A stretch of 64,000 bases of DNA from CAYYWP01 sp050176585 (GTDB taxonomy: Bacteria > Desulfobacterota > Binatia > HRBIN30 > CADEER01), in contig JBFXHX010000022.1 of assembly GCA_050176585.1 (NCBI GenBank), forward strand, positions 3,475 to 67,474, given 5' to 3'. Of this stretch, positions 17,558 through 25,615 are shown piece by piece. Under the pieces are notes generated by a model. The model saw only the letters and a list, made by a program, of their open reading frames with translations. It had not been told where the DNA came from and did no database searches. Positions within the stretch are counted from its first letter, which is position 1. Each line of letters begins with the position of its first letter. The translations under genes and the position numbers were made by a program.

Positions 17558-18022
17558 ATGCGCGCTTGGATCGATTTCACCACGCCACTCGAACGCGCCG
17601 ATCGTCCCGTGCAGCGGTATCGCCGTGCGATCGCCATCGCGCTTGTGCTGGTGTTGACGACCGCTCCGCTGGCGGGCGCGATGCATCCCGGCTGCGACAT
17701 CTGTCCGCGCGACTGTCCGATGCATGAACATTCACACGAGTACGAGGGCGCCCGAGATCATCCGCCAGCGCACCTGAAGTGTCACAACGCGCCCTCCGCA
17801 CCGGCGCAGGAGCGCGAGTCGAGAACCGGGCAGCCGCAGTTCACTCGAGCGGCATGTGAAACGCACGCCATCATCGCCATAGCGCTCGCACCCGTGATCT
17901 TGCCGGATGACGCCGGCTGGGGCGTGACGGCGCGCTCTACGCGTTCCGACCAGGGCAACCTCTCTGTGCGCGGTCGCACCGGCGATCCGCCCGACAAGCC
18001 CCCACCCATCCCAGCCGCCTGA
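17558..18022 (+). CDS. Cys/His-rich secreted protein of the metal island
   Basis: A 154-residue protein with a transmembrane or signal segment at about 24-41 (IAIALVLVLTTAPLAGA). A dense Cys/His cluster follows: MHPGCDICPRDCPMHEHSHE, then DHPPAHLKCHN. The C-rich part suits Cu or Zn binding. The last 60 residues are polar and Pro-rich, with one more hydrophobic stretch (HAIIAIALAPVILP). I do not recognise a family with certainty; it is loosely like the small Cys/His proteins (DUF2946-type) beside TonB receptors for metals. It sits between tonB and an outer-membrane protein. A 12-bp palindrome (AAAGTTGACTTT, 17516-17527) lies 30 bp upstream and could be an operator. Confidence 0.6.
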   Translation: MRAWIDFTTPLERADRPVQRYRRAIAIALVLVLTTAPLAGAMHPGCDICPRDCPMHEHSHEYEGARDHPPAHLKCHNAPSAPAQERESRTGQPQFTRAACETHAIIAIALAPVILPDDAGWGVTARSTRSDQGNLSVRGRTGDPPDKPPPIPAA

Positions 18023-18146
18023 CCAGGCTTCCCGCCCTGGCACGCGGCACTCGCGCTCCCAATGCGCGCGGTGACGCGCTTCGCCACAATTCCAATGTGT
18101 TCTCCCCGACCGCTGGCCGCGCGCGCGGCCAGCGGCGGAGGTGTGC

Positions 18147-19247
18147 ATGTCATTCGCGAACATAGCTCGCGCGGCGCGGGGCTGTATCGGCCCCCGCCGG
18201 CGCTGGAGTGGTTTGGCCGCGTTCATCGCGCTGGCCGGCGCGCGCGCTTCTGCGTGCGACATCTGCAGCGTCTACACCCCCACCGACGTCGTCTACACCA
18301 CCACCGAAATGCGTGAGGACCAGATCGGCATTTATGCGGGTCTCGCGGAGCAGTTCACCGCCTTCCGCACGTTGAAGCGGAACGGAGAAACCGTCGCGAA
18401 TCCCGCCGGCGAGCGGCTGAACAGCTCCATCAGCCAGCTGGTCCTGGGCTATGACTTTCATCCCCGGGTCGGCGTGCAACTGAACGTACCGATCATCGCG
18501 CGCTGGTTCCGGCGGGTGACCGAGGACGGCGTCGAAAACGGCGACGTGAGCGGTTTCGGGGACCTCTCGCTGGTGCTGACCGGAAAGCCCTTCAGCTGGC
18601 GCAGCGTGGACAGCGTCGCGCACGCGACCGTGCTGGGCGGGCTCAAGTTGCCCAGCGGCGACCCCGACGAGATCGGGGAGGAGGTGGAGCCCGATCGCTG
18701 CATCCCGTTTCCCGACCCCACCGCCTGCCTGCAGCGCGTCCACGTGCCCAATCACCTGCACCCTCATCACCAAAACGGCGCGCCGAGCGGCATCCACGGG
18801 CACGATCTCGCGCTCGGCTCCGGCTCGGTGGACGGCATCGTCGGCGCCCAGGTGTTCGGCAGCTGGCGGCGGCTCTTCGCCACCGCGTCGGTGCAGTACG
18901 CCATCCGCGGCACCGGGGCGTTCGATTATCGGTACGCCGATGATCTCACGTTCGATGCCGGGCCGGGTCTCTATCTGCTGACCGGCCCTGACTGGCTCGG
19001 GGCACCGTATGCACTCCGCGCCCAGGTGCTCTTCGCGGGTGAGACGAAGGGGACGGATTCCATCGATGGCCAGCGCGTCGGCGACACCGGATTCACGGGC
19101 CTCTATCTCGGGCCCGCTATCGGCTTCGCCTGGGGCACGCGCCTGAGCGCCGGTTTTGCCGCCGAGCTCCCGGTCCTGACGCACACGACCGGACTGCAAA
19201 TCGTCCCCGAGTACCGCCTGCTCGGCGCATTCACTTGGCGCTTTTGA
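18147..19247 (+). CDS. Outer-membrane beta-barrel protein with CDICS motif
   Basis: A 366-residue protein. I place the start at the ATG at 18147, after GGAGGTGTGC. A signal peptide ends at ASA, directly followed by CDICSVYTPTDVV at the mature N-terminus. The rest alternates short hydrophobic and polar strands (L-V-L-G-Y-D-F-H-P-R-V-G-V-Q-L-N-V-P) and ends in a C-terminal aromatic residue (TWRF), typical of a 12-16 strand barrel. A His-rich loop (HVPNHLHPHHQNG) lies in the middle and could bind metal. Proteins with this CDxCS start are often found next to MbnP-type genes and metal transporters, and the MbnP gene follows here after 69 bp. A passive channel or a metal-binding barrel are both possible. 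Confidence 0.75.
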   Translation: MSFANIARAARGCIGPRRRWSGLAAFIALAGARASACDICSVYTPTDVVYTTTEMREDQIGIYAGLAEQFTAFRTLKRNGETVANPAGERLNSSISQLVLGYDFHPRVGVQLNVPIIARWFRRVTEDGVENGDVSGFGDLSLVLTGKPFSWRSVDSVAHATVLGGLKLPSGDPDEIGEEVEPDRCIPFPDPTACLQRVHVPNHLHPHHQNGAPSGIHGHDLALGSGSVDGIVGAQVFGSWRRLFATASVQYAIRGTGAFDYRYADDLTFDAGPGLYLLTGPDWLGAPYALRAQVLFAGETKGTDSIDGQRVGDTGFTGLYLGPAIGFAWGTRLSAGFAAELPVLTHTTGLQIVPEYRLLGAFTWRF

Positions 19248-19316
19248 CGGCCTCGCGCGCGTTGACACAACTGCGACATCCCTTTGAACTCGACATATGG
19301 ACGGCATGGAGGAAGC

Positions 19317-20786
19317 ATGAAGTACTTCGGATCTCTCGCCTTGGGGGCCGCCCTGCTCGCCGCTCATCCGGCTGCAGCCGACGAGGAGCTGCCCGCCGGT
19401 TTGGACAACAACGGCCAGTGCGTCGGCGATGCGAACGGCGATGCCACGATCCTCATCAACGAAATCATCCAAGCGGTGAACAACGCGCTGAGCGGCTGCC
19501 CGAGGCGACCGGTCGCAATCGAGTTCCGCGCCATGGTCGGCGATGAGGCATTCGCGTGCAGCACCGCATACGACGGCATCGGCACCGCCAGCTCCCAGTT
19601 CGTTCCCGCTGACTGGCGCATGTTCGTTCACGACCTGCGGCTGGTCGCACCGGACGGCACCGAAGCCCCGGTCGAGCTGGTGCAGGACGAAGCCTGGCAA
19701 TATCAGAACGTCGCGCTGCTGGACTTCGAGGACGGCAGCGGGCCCTGCCAGGCCTTCGGCAATGCGGAGACGAATACCATGGTGCGCGGCAGCGTACCCG
19801 CCGGGGTATACACTGGCATCAAGTTCCGCCTGGGTCTGCCCTTCGACCTGAATCACGGCAACGCCTCGACGGCGCCGGCGCCGCTCGGCACGACCGCCAT
19901 GTTCTGGAATTGGCAATCGGGTTACAAGTTCCTCCGCATCGACACCGCAGACGACAAGTTCCGCATTCATCTCGGCAGCACCGGCTGCGACGGCCCGGGG
20001 CCGAGCCGGCCGCCGGACAGCTGCGCGGCGCCGAATCGAGCGGCGATCGCGCTCAGCGGCTTCGACCCGCAGCGCGCCGTCGTCGTGGCCGATCTCCGCG
20101 CGCTGCTCGCAGAGAGCAACGTGGACGCGAACGAGCCGGACACGCCGCCCGGCTGCATGTCCGGTCCGCTCGATGACGATTGCGCGCCGCTGTTCCGCGC
20201 TCTCGGCTTGAGCTTCCCGGAAGGACAACCGACAGATGATCAGCAGTTTTTTCGCGTAGCCTCCAAAGAGGAGCACCAGTCGGCGCACGTCGAGATACTC
20301 GTCGGGTCCTCGTCACACGGCCGTGGAACACTCGTCGCGCTGCCGCAGTTCGATATCGAGCAGCCGATCCCGCTCTTCTTCGACACCTGCTTCGACGGTG
20401 TCGGAGTGAACTGCGACAGCGGCACCCGCCTCTTCAGCGCGGTCAACCCCGGATTCACGGCAATCCAGAATAACGAGCCGAGCCCGCCGGCGCATCCGCT
20501 CGCCGACGGTACCGCGATCGAGCTGCACCTCGATGCGGTCAGCGACGGGTTGAGCTTCAAGCTCGGCGACGCGATCCTGGCACAACCCGGCGACCGAGCA
20601 TTGCTGGGTGAAGGCGCCACGTTCCACGCTGATGTCGAGACACAACTGACGCTGCCGGGCGGAGGCGCACCGAGCGGCACGTACTCGGCGACATTCCGAC
20701 TGATCACCGGTACGGCGCCATATAGCAGCTCGGATACGCCGTTTACGTTGCACTTCACGCCGCTCCGGAGCGGACACGCCGATTGA
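19317..20786 (+). CDS. MbnP-family (four-Cys metallo-mystery) protein with dockerin-like N-terminus and C-terminal extension
   Basis: A 489-residue secreted protein; the ATG at 19317 follows ATGGAGGAAGC and starts a signal peptide cleaved at about AAA-DEE. Residues 35-61 are one half of a dockerin-like module (GDANGDATILINEIIQAV). Residues about 66-314 match MbnP: VGDEAFACS, WQYQNVALLDFEDGSGPC, FDLNHGN, FWNWQSGYKF, HLGSTGCDG and GCMSGPLDDDC, with the conserved Cys and the Trp-x-Trp region that becomes a kynurenine copper ligand in characterised MbnP. Residues about 315-489 are a further beta-rich domain not found in ordinary MbnP. The normal partner MbnH, a di-heme enzyme, is not in this window. 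It is the last gene of the metal island, before a terminator. Confidence 0.85.
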   Translation: MKYFGSLALGAALLAAHPAAADEELPAGLDNNGQCVGDANGDATILINEIIQAVNNALSGCPRRPVAIEFRAMVGDEAFACSTAYDGIGTASSQFVPADWRMFVHDLRLVAPDGTEAPVELVQDEAWQYQNVALLDFEDGSGPCQAFGNAETNTMVRGSVPAGVYTGIKFRLGLPFDLNHGNASTAPAPLGTTAMFWNWQSGYKFLRIDTADDKFRIHLGSTGCDGPGPSRPPDSCAAPNRAAIALSGFDPQRAVVVADLRALLAESNVDANEPDTPPGCMSGPLDDDCAPLFRALGLSFPEGQPTDDQQFFRVASKEEHQSAHVEILVGSSSHGRGTLVALPQFDIEQPIPLFFDTCFDGVGVNCDSGTRLFSAVNPGFTAIQNNEPSPPAHPLADGTAIELHLDAVSDGLSFKLGDAILAQPGDRALLGEGATFHADVETQLTLPGGGAPSGTYSATFRLITGTAPYSSSDTPFTLHFTPLRSGHAD

Positions 20787-20975
20787 GCTCGAACGCGTGT
20801 GCTGCGCGCAATCCGATCGCCGCTCTCGAGCGTAAAGAATATGGCGGGAGAATGGGCGAAAGGGTGGCCTCCACGATCGGCAACGCACACGACGGCGTCG
20901 CTTGTGAGTGGACGGAGAACACCGATCGGCCCGTTTCCGCTACCTGCGCTGGTGCCCCCGCCAGCGCGTCCCGGG

Positions 20976-21014
20976 CGAGCACCCCGCACTCCCCCCCGCG
21001 GGGTGCTCGTTTTA
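20976..21014 (+). terminator. Rho-independent terminator
   Basis: A perfect 12-bp stem, CGAGCACCCCGC (20976-20987) with GCGGGGTGCTCG (20998-21009), a 10-base loop, then TTTTA. It lies 190 bp after the MbnP stop codon and would end transcripts of the metal island. Confidence 0.85.
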
Positions 21015-21752
21015 TCTGCTGACGCAGTCCGGAGCCGCGCCGGCGCCAAGTCGCTCCGGAGCGCCGCGGTCGTGCTCGCCTGGACCGCCGCTCTGCTCTC
21101 CCGGGCGCTCGCCGAAGCGCCGCCCGCGTCGGCGTTCTCACCGTGGTTCAGCGAACGCGACGTGGAGGTGCGGATTGCACGCGCGACCGATGGCTGGCCG
21201 TGGATTCAGGCAGTTGGCATCGTCGAAGAGGCGGCCGACACGCTCGCCGCGCGTCTGACCGATTGGGCCGCGTACCCCGCGCTCTTCAAGCCGGCGCTGC
21301 GCCATGTGGCGGTGCTCGAGCAGCGACCGGGCCATGCGCGCCTGCACATGGTATGGCGCGTGCCGTTTCCGTTTCGCGATCGCGACGGCATCGTGCGCTA
21401 TCGCGCGGCGCGCAAACCGCACGGCACATGGCACATCGACTGGCGCGATGATGTCCGGCCCGGCGACCCGGCAACCGGGGTCCGCATCGCGGCCATCGAG
21501 GGATCGACGGTGATCGAGCCGATCACCGTCGCACGCTCCCGCGTGACCTATCGGTACCTGGGAGACCTGGGCGGGGATTTCGGCACGCACCTCAACGAAC
21601 GCGCCTGGCGGGCCGAGTCCCTGCACTATTTCAAGTCGCTACGCACGGCAGCGCCGGCCGAGCCCCGGCCGGAAAATGAACCTGCAGCACGCCGTGCACC
21701 TCATCGGGTGTCGACCGTTCGCGGCGCGGTCGAAAGTGGCTCAGGGAAGTAA
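21003..21752 (+). CDS. SRPBCC/START-like secreted protein
   Basis: A protein of about 249 residues if it starts at the GTG at 21003, though the start is doubtful. That codon lies inside the terminator hairpin, and no candidate has a good ribosome binding site. A hydrophobic segment (AAVVLAWTAALLSRALA) follows as signal peptide. The mature part has the START/polyketide-cyclase-like pattern: WIQAVGIVEEAADTLAARLT, Y-P-A-L-F-K-P-A-L-R, then alternating strands (MVWRVPFPFRDRDGIVRYRA). This fold makes a helix-grip pocket for a hydrophobic ligand. No ligand is suggested by the context. Translation would need a promoter after the hairpin or read-through of it. Confidence 0.65.
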   Translation: MLVLSADAVRSRAGAKSLRSAAVVLAWTAALLSRALAEAPPASAFSPWFSERDVEVRIARATDGWPWIQAVGIVEEAADTLAARLTDWAAYPALFKPALRHVAVLEQRPGHARLHMVWRVPFPFRDRDGIVRYRAARKPHGTWHIDWRDDVRPGDPATGVRIAAIEGSTVIEPITVARSRVTYRYLGDLGGDFGTHLNERAWRAESLHYFKSLRTAAPAEPRPENEPAARRAPHRVSTVRGAVESGSGK

Positions 21753-22577
21753 CCACGCCTCGGGCGCTGCCCGGCCGGCCGCGCGGCCAAGGCGGCCGCC
21801 GGATGGATCGCCGATGTGGAAGCGCGTTCAGAGTAACGGGCCCGTCTGCGTGGACGACCACCGGATGTCCCAGCACCGGAGCCACACACCCGCGCTTGCA
21901 AGTCGCCATTGGCGCCCGAGTCACACGCGCCACAGGTGCGCGCGCAACAGCCAGTCGGGGTTGGGCTTGGCGATGGCGCCGAACAGGTAGACCACCGCGA
22001 CTGGAATCGGAGCAGGTCAACCGCCCACGCCGGTGCGCTGGAGCGCGCGAGGGCAACCGCCAAGCGTCGGACGGAAACGACCCGGCCGGCCGGGACGACC
22101 ACCGCGTTGCCATGACCACCGCGCGCGGCGCGACGCGCACACTTCCCGCGCCGCGCTGTTCGTTCAGCGCGGCGAACGCGGTCAGCGTGGCCTGCCCACT
22201 CGCCGCGCGGGTCCGGCCCAGATCCCGCCATCGAACGGCACGGGGATGGCGAAGATCGCCGTACGCGCGGCTTCCATGCCATTGAACGCGGCGCGGTCAT
22301 TGCCGGCTTCGTCCGCTGCCCAAGCGTCAGGAACCGCGGGCACATGGGTGACGCGCAGCTCCGCGGCGGCGCACAAATGCGCGCCGCGCCTGATTCGCGG
22401 CCGTGCCGCTCCCGTCGTTCACATAGTCGGTGAACGGGCGGGCGCCGGGCCCGCATCGAGGGGTCCTGCTCCCCGAGCCGGAACGATGGCGTGCCACCGA
22501 CTCGCTCTTGGCTTCGTTCAGCTCGATCGGCGATGCACCCGATCCGGCGCTTGACACAAGTCTCACAGAATGAAAAT
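21753..22577. other. Gene-poor decayed region
   Basis: About 820 bp where no frame on either strand gives a coherent protein of normal length. Short minus-strand stretches look protein-like (for example AVPDAWAADEAGNDRAAFNG and TAIFAIPVPFDGG at about 22200-22360) but lie in different frames separated by stops. I read this as remains of one or more genes, including the HTTM-like piece at 21921-22016. Confidence 0.5.
21921..22016 (-). pseudogene. Remnant of an HTTM/vitamin-K-carboxylase-like membrane protein
   Basis: On the minus strand, the sequence ends VYLFGAIAKPNPDWLLRAHL before a stop at 21921. This matches the conserved motif Y-x-x-A-x-x-K-x-N-P-D-W-L near the middle of HTTM-domain and gamma-carboxylase-like membrane proteins. 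A stop codon lies only about 10 codons upstream, and no long frame connects to it, so only a fragment survives. Family assignment rests on this one motif. Confidence 0.35.
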
Positions 22578-22596
22578 GATACTGAAAATCGTTTTC
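22578..22596. promoter_or_regulatory. Fur-box-like site
   Basis: GATACTGAAAATCGTTTTC matches 15 of 19 positions of the classical Fur box (GATAATGATAATCATTATC), inside a longer AT-rich stretch in a GC-rich genome. It lies 39 bp before the ATG of the broken porin-like gene. Confidence 0.75.
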
Positions 22597-22634
22597 AAAA
22601 TTTGCCGACACGCACGACGATGAGGAGGGGCAGG

Positions 22635-23125
22635 ATGCGACGAGTGGGACCGGTAGCCACCAGCTCGGCCCCCCCGGCGCTGCGAGCTCGCGCCCGAGTG
22701 GCCGATGGGCGGCTTCGCGGTACGTCGGCGATCTGGGGCCCGGACGACAGTTTCGACAACGAGGACATCGGCTTCCGCAAAGTCGGCGTGTTCACGCAGT
22801 CGTACGGACTGCACACCGAAGTGCTCACGCGGAGCTTGGAATTCCGGGCGCTCCACACCACGGTGCCGATCGACGGCGCCGCCATCCTCAGCCAGGACAG
22901 GTGCATCCAGAGCCGGACCGGCGGGCAACCCATCGGCAAGGTTATGCTCGGCGCGTACTTCGAAGCGGCGTCTTGGCGCACCGCGGAGTCCTCCCAGTAC
23001 CCCCCTCGCCTCGTGGTGCCGATATTCGTGGCTCGACACCGACTACAAGGTGGCGTCCGGGTTGAGCCGCGACGCGCGCGCGGCGCGACTTCGATGAGTT
23101 CGGCCTGCAGTACAAGCCAATCCTA
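22635..23125 (+). pseudogene. Porin-like outer-membrane protein, frameshifted
   Basis: An ATG at 22635 has a very good ribosome binding site (GAGGAGGGGCAGG) and a Fur-box-like site upstream, yet the frame soon loses coherence. One frame carries DDSFDNEDIGFRKVGVFTQ and MLGAYFEAASW, a second carries RYSWLDTDYKVASGLSRD, and a third carries DFDEFGLQYKPILDRI. Put together these resemble strands of a porin of the kind whose barrel ends with G-x-Q-Y-K-P-I. At least two frame changes are needed, and the 3' end appears missing. I read it as a decayed, formerly iron-regulated outer-membrane gene. The family call is tentative. Confidence 0.4.
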
Positions 23126-23252
23126 GATCGTATCGAAAGCGGACCACCATATTCAGGACGCCCAGGATGGCCTGCTCCCAATCCCGGGTTGGCGGCCGAT
23201 TCATCTTCTGACCCGGTCCAAAAACCCGGGCACTCGCGAACTGGAGATCATC

Positions 23253-23456
23253 ATGGCGAAACCCAGTCCCTGTCGTCCCCGCACGCTGGCACACGAGGGC
23301 TGCATCCGGATCGACCTCTGCCCGTGCGGGGAAGTTCACGTCAACATCGGTCCGGTCACGCTCCGCCTGGCGGTCGCCTTGGTGCGCAGTCTGAGCAACT
23401 CGCTCCAGTGCGCGGTATCCCGGCTCGACGACCACCTGCGCGCCGCCATGCACTGA
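23253..23456 (+). CDS. Small Cys-rich protein in the Fur-linked cluster
   Basis: A 67-residue protein with a ribosome binding site (CTGGAGATCATC) before the ATG. The N-terminal part (CRPRTLAHEGCIRIDLCPCG followed by E-V-H-V-N-I-G-P-V-T-L-R-L) has four Cys and two His and could bind a metal ion or Fe-S. The C-terminal half is an amphipathic helix (R-S-L-S-N-S-L-Q-C-A-V-S-R-L). I recognise it only as a conserved hypothetical type, not a named family. It lies between the broken porin-like gene and the bacterioferritin-associated ferredoxin gene. Confidence 0.6.
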   Translation: MAKPSPCRPRTLAHEGCIRIDLCPCGEVHVNIGPVTLRLAVALVRSLSNSLQCAVSRLDDHLRAAMH

Positions 23457-23484
23457 GCGCCGGGCCGGAAAAAACTTCGACATT

Positions 23485-23503
23485 GAACTTGAAAATGGTT
23501 ATC
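23485..23503. promoter_or_regulatory. Fur-box-like site upstream of the ferredoxin gene
   Basis: GAACTTGAAAATGGTTATC matches 13 of 19 positions of the Fur box. It lies 45 bp before the ATG of the bacterioferritin-associated ferredoxin gene, where bound Fur would block transcription when iron is sufficient. Confidence 0.65.
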
Positions 23504-23548
23504 AGAATCAGGCATAACGAAGGCAGCTTCGTAAAAGGAACCTCAGCG

Positions 23549-23734
23549 ATGATCGTTTGTCATTGCGCGCGGGTCACTGACGTGGCCCTTCATGGAGTGA
23601 TCCGCGGCGGCGCCGCGTCCGTACAGGAAATCGTGCAGCGCACCGGCGCCGGCAATCACTGCGAGCCCTGCCGCGAGGAGATCGCCGCCCTCCTCGCCGA
23701 GTACCAAGCCAGCTCAGTACCACTCAGCGACTGA
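23549..23734 (+). CDS. bfd: Bacterioferritin-associated ferredoxin
   Basis: A 61-residue [2Fe-2S] protein. The start is set by the ATG at 23549 after AAAAGGAACCTCAGCG, and by the canonical N-terminus MIVCHCARVTD. The four cluster ligands are visible: CHC at residues 4-6 and CEPC near 40-43, the BFD/Fer2 pattern. In the characterised system Bfd docks on bacterioferritin and passes electrons that release stored iron. The bacterioferritin gene follows 109 bp downstream. A Fur-box-like site just upstream fits iron-starvation induction. Confidence 0.92.
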   Translation: MIVCHCARVTDVALHGVIRGGAASVQEIVQRTGAGNHCEPCREEIAALLAEYQASSVPLSD

Positions 23735-23807
23735 GTTTTTGCCGCTCACCCGCCTTGTTCTTGTCGCTCGTTGGAGTATCGTGCGGGCGAAAAGAAACAT
23801 CGTTTTC

Positions 23808-23826
23808 GATGTTGAAATCCATTTTC
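23808..23826. promoter_or_regulatory. Fur-box-like site upstream of bacterioferritin
   Basis: GATGTTGAAATCCATTTTC matches 13 of 19 positions of the Fur box and ends 17 bp before the bacterioferritin ATG. A second overlapping half-site (CGTTTTCGAT) lies directly to its left. Confidence 0.6.
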
Positions 23827-23843
23827 ACTCGGAGGGTTGTGGC

Positions 23844-24314
23844 ATGAAGGGAAATCCGAAACTCCTGGAGACGCTGAACGAGGTCCTGACCGCAGAGCTC
23901 ACCGCAATCAACCAGTATTTCATTCATGCTAAGATGTGCGCTAACTGGGGTTACCAGCGGTTGGCGCACAAGAACCGCGAAGAGTCGATCGGCGAGATGA
24001 AGCACGCCGAGAAGGTCATCGACCGCATCCTATTCCTCGAAGGCGTCCCCAATATGCAGCGCCTGGACAAGGTGCGTGCCGGCGAGACAGTCCCGGAGCA
24101 GCTTCAGCTCGACCTCAAGCTCGAGGAGATCGCGATCCCGCGGCTCAACAAGGGTATCGCGCTGGCCGTAGAAGTCGGCGACAACACCACCCGGGATCTG
24201 CTCGAAGAGATTCTCGAATCCGAGGAAGAGCACGTGGATTGGCTCGAGGCACAGCTCGAGCTGATCCGTCAGGTCGGCGAACAAAACTACCTGGCTCAGC
24301 AGATTCGAGACTGA
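23844..24314 (+). CDS. bfr: Bacterioferritin
   Basis: A 156-residue iron-storage protein that assembles into a 24-subunit shell and oxidises Fe(II). All expected ligands fall at the E. coli positions: ferroxidase residues Glu18, Glu51, His54, Glu94, Glu127 and His130, and Met52 for the heme between two subunits. The length is normal for the family. The ATG at 23844 follows GGAGGGTTGTGGC. It is paired with bfd, so the cell can both store and mobilise iron. The Fur-like site upstream suggests iron-responsive control. Confidence 0.96.
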   Translation: MKGNPKLLETLNEVLTAELTAINQYFIHAKMCANWGYQRLAHKNREESIGEMKHAEKVIDRILFLEGVPNMQRLDKVRAGETVPEQLQLDLKLEEIAIPRLNKGIALAVEVGDNTTRDLLEEILESEEEHVDWLEAQLELIRQVGEQNYLAQQIRD

Positions 24315-24749
24315 ACCAGCTAACGCCTCGCTCGACTAGACGCCAACCAGCCGGCGAGCTCGTATGCCGCGGCGGCCAGGCGGCACATGGCGGCGAACCG
24401 TGCAGCTGGGCCGCCGCCATCGCCAGCTCCCCTTCCGCACGCCGTGACACCGTTCGTCCTGACGGGCGCGCATGCAGCAATCGCACCTTCGATTGCGCCG
24501 TTATTTGGGCCGTCTACGCGCGCCCTCGCCCGCTCCAGACACAGTGCACATTTCGACGCACCCGGACATCCAATTCGCACAACGCCGATCCGGCGGTTGA
24601 CACGCCTGCGCCGGCTCTCTCGGATCGTATCGGCCCGAGCTCCGCACCCGACGGCTTCGCATCGACGGCGGGCAGCCGACCGCGAGAGCGGATCGGAGTG
24701 ACCGCGCCGACCTCCGCGTGCTAGATTTTCGCCTGTGACGAGGCGCGCG
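24315..24749. other. Intergenic region, no gene seen
   Basis: About 435 bp after bacterioferritin with no frame I would support on either strand. It must carry the promoter of the secreted protein gene at 24750, but I could not assign a -35/-10 pair with confidence. Confidence 0.4.
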
Positions 24750-25493
24750 ATGAGGAAGCCGCGTTGTCGGCGCGTTGCGGTGGCGGTGGTGGGCGCCGGC
24801 CTGGTGTGGGTGATCGGTGTCTCCACCGCTGCCGCTGGGCCCCGACTCGCGACGGAGCTGCCATCGGGCGACGCCCCGACTGCCACCGCTCCGCATTTCA
24901 CCCTGCTCGACCCCTCGCTCATGCTGCCTCCGCTCGGCGCCGAGGAATCGGCGGGCGTCCGATTGGGGAGCTTGGAGCGGTTTGCGGAGCACGGCGGCCG
25001 TACGCCGGACGACGGCAGCTCCCGCCTATCCGCGCTGCCGCGCCGCTTCTCGTGGCGGCTCAACTATATGCGCTCACCGCTGTCAGCGACGTCGAGCAGC
25101 GCGCTGCTGCGCACCGACCGGTCCACCGGCTTCTCCCGCCACGCGAACCGCGACGTGCTTGATCTCGGGGTGACATGGCGCCTGGGCGGCAACCGCATCG
25201 GCTTCGATTATCAGCTGCAATCCGCCCGGCCTGGCACCGCGGGCGGCGACGAAGGACTCGCGCGGTTCACGCCGGGTAGCGGCCAGGCCACACACGCCTT
25301 CACGCTCGGCGTGACGCGCCCGTTCGGTGGCAGCGCACCGCCGCCGCCGCCAGCTCCCCTGCTGCCGCTCGCCCCCATGCCGGAGCCGGAAGACCTGGAG
25401 TCGCCCGCAGCTCATCTGTCCGCCTCTGAATCGGCGACCGCCAATGCGGCGGCGGCCGAACCGCCAGCCGCCGCCGCGGAAATTCGCCAGTAG
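24750..25493 (+). CDS. Secreted protein of unknown function
   Basis: A 247-residue protein with an Arg-rich start and signal peptide (V-A-V-A-V-V-G-A-G-L-V-W-V-I-G-V, cleaved near TAAA). The start is at the ATG at 24750; a GTG at 24735 is possible. The middle part has short beta-strand patterns (RFSWRLNYMRSPLS, LDLGVTWRLGGNRIGFDYQL) that suggest a small outer-membrane or periplasmic beta protein. The C-terminal 60 residues are a Pro/Ala-rich tail with little structure. No family is recognised. It is 122 bp upstream of the branching-enzyme gene, with no visible link to it. Confidence 0.55.
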   Translation: MRKPRCRRVAVAVVGAGLVWVIGVSTAAAGPRLATELPSGDAPTATAPHFTLLDPSLMLPPLGAEESAGVRLGSLERFAEHGGRTPDDGSSRLSALPRRFSWRLNYMRSPLSATSSSALLRTDRSTGFSRHANRDVLDLGVTWRLGGNRIGFDYQLQSARPGTAGGDEGLARFTPGSGQATHAFTLGVTRPFGGSAPPPPPAPLLPLAPMPEPEDLESPAAHLSASESATANAAAAEPPAAAAEIRQ

Positions 25494-25615
25494 CTCACCG
25501 GCGCCATGGCTCCACACCGCCACTACGCCGATCGGCGCGCGCCGACTCCGCGCCGCGCCCGCGCGTCCGCAGCGAGCGAATGCGGCCGGAGCGCGCGCGC
25601 CGATGTGGGGCCCGC

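Noticed and set aside
18150..20288. A 712-codon minus-strand frame opposite the barrel and MbnP genes
   Set aside because: It spans two real genes in the opposite direction and has no recognisable domain or start signal.
22182..22376. A 64-residue minus-strand frame with protein-like composition
   Set aside because: It has no RBS, no neighbours in frame and no recognised family; I treat it as part of the decayed region.
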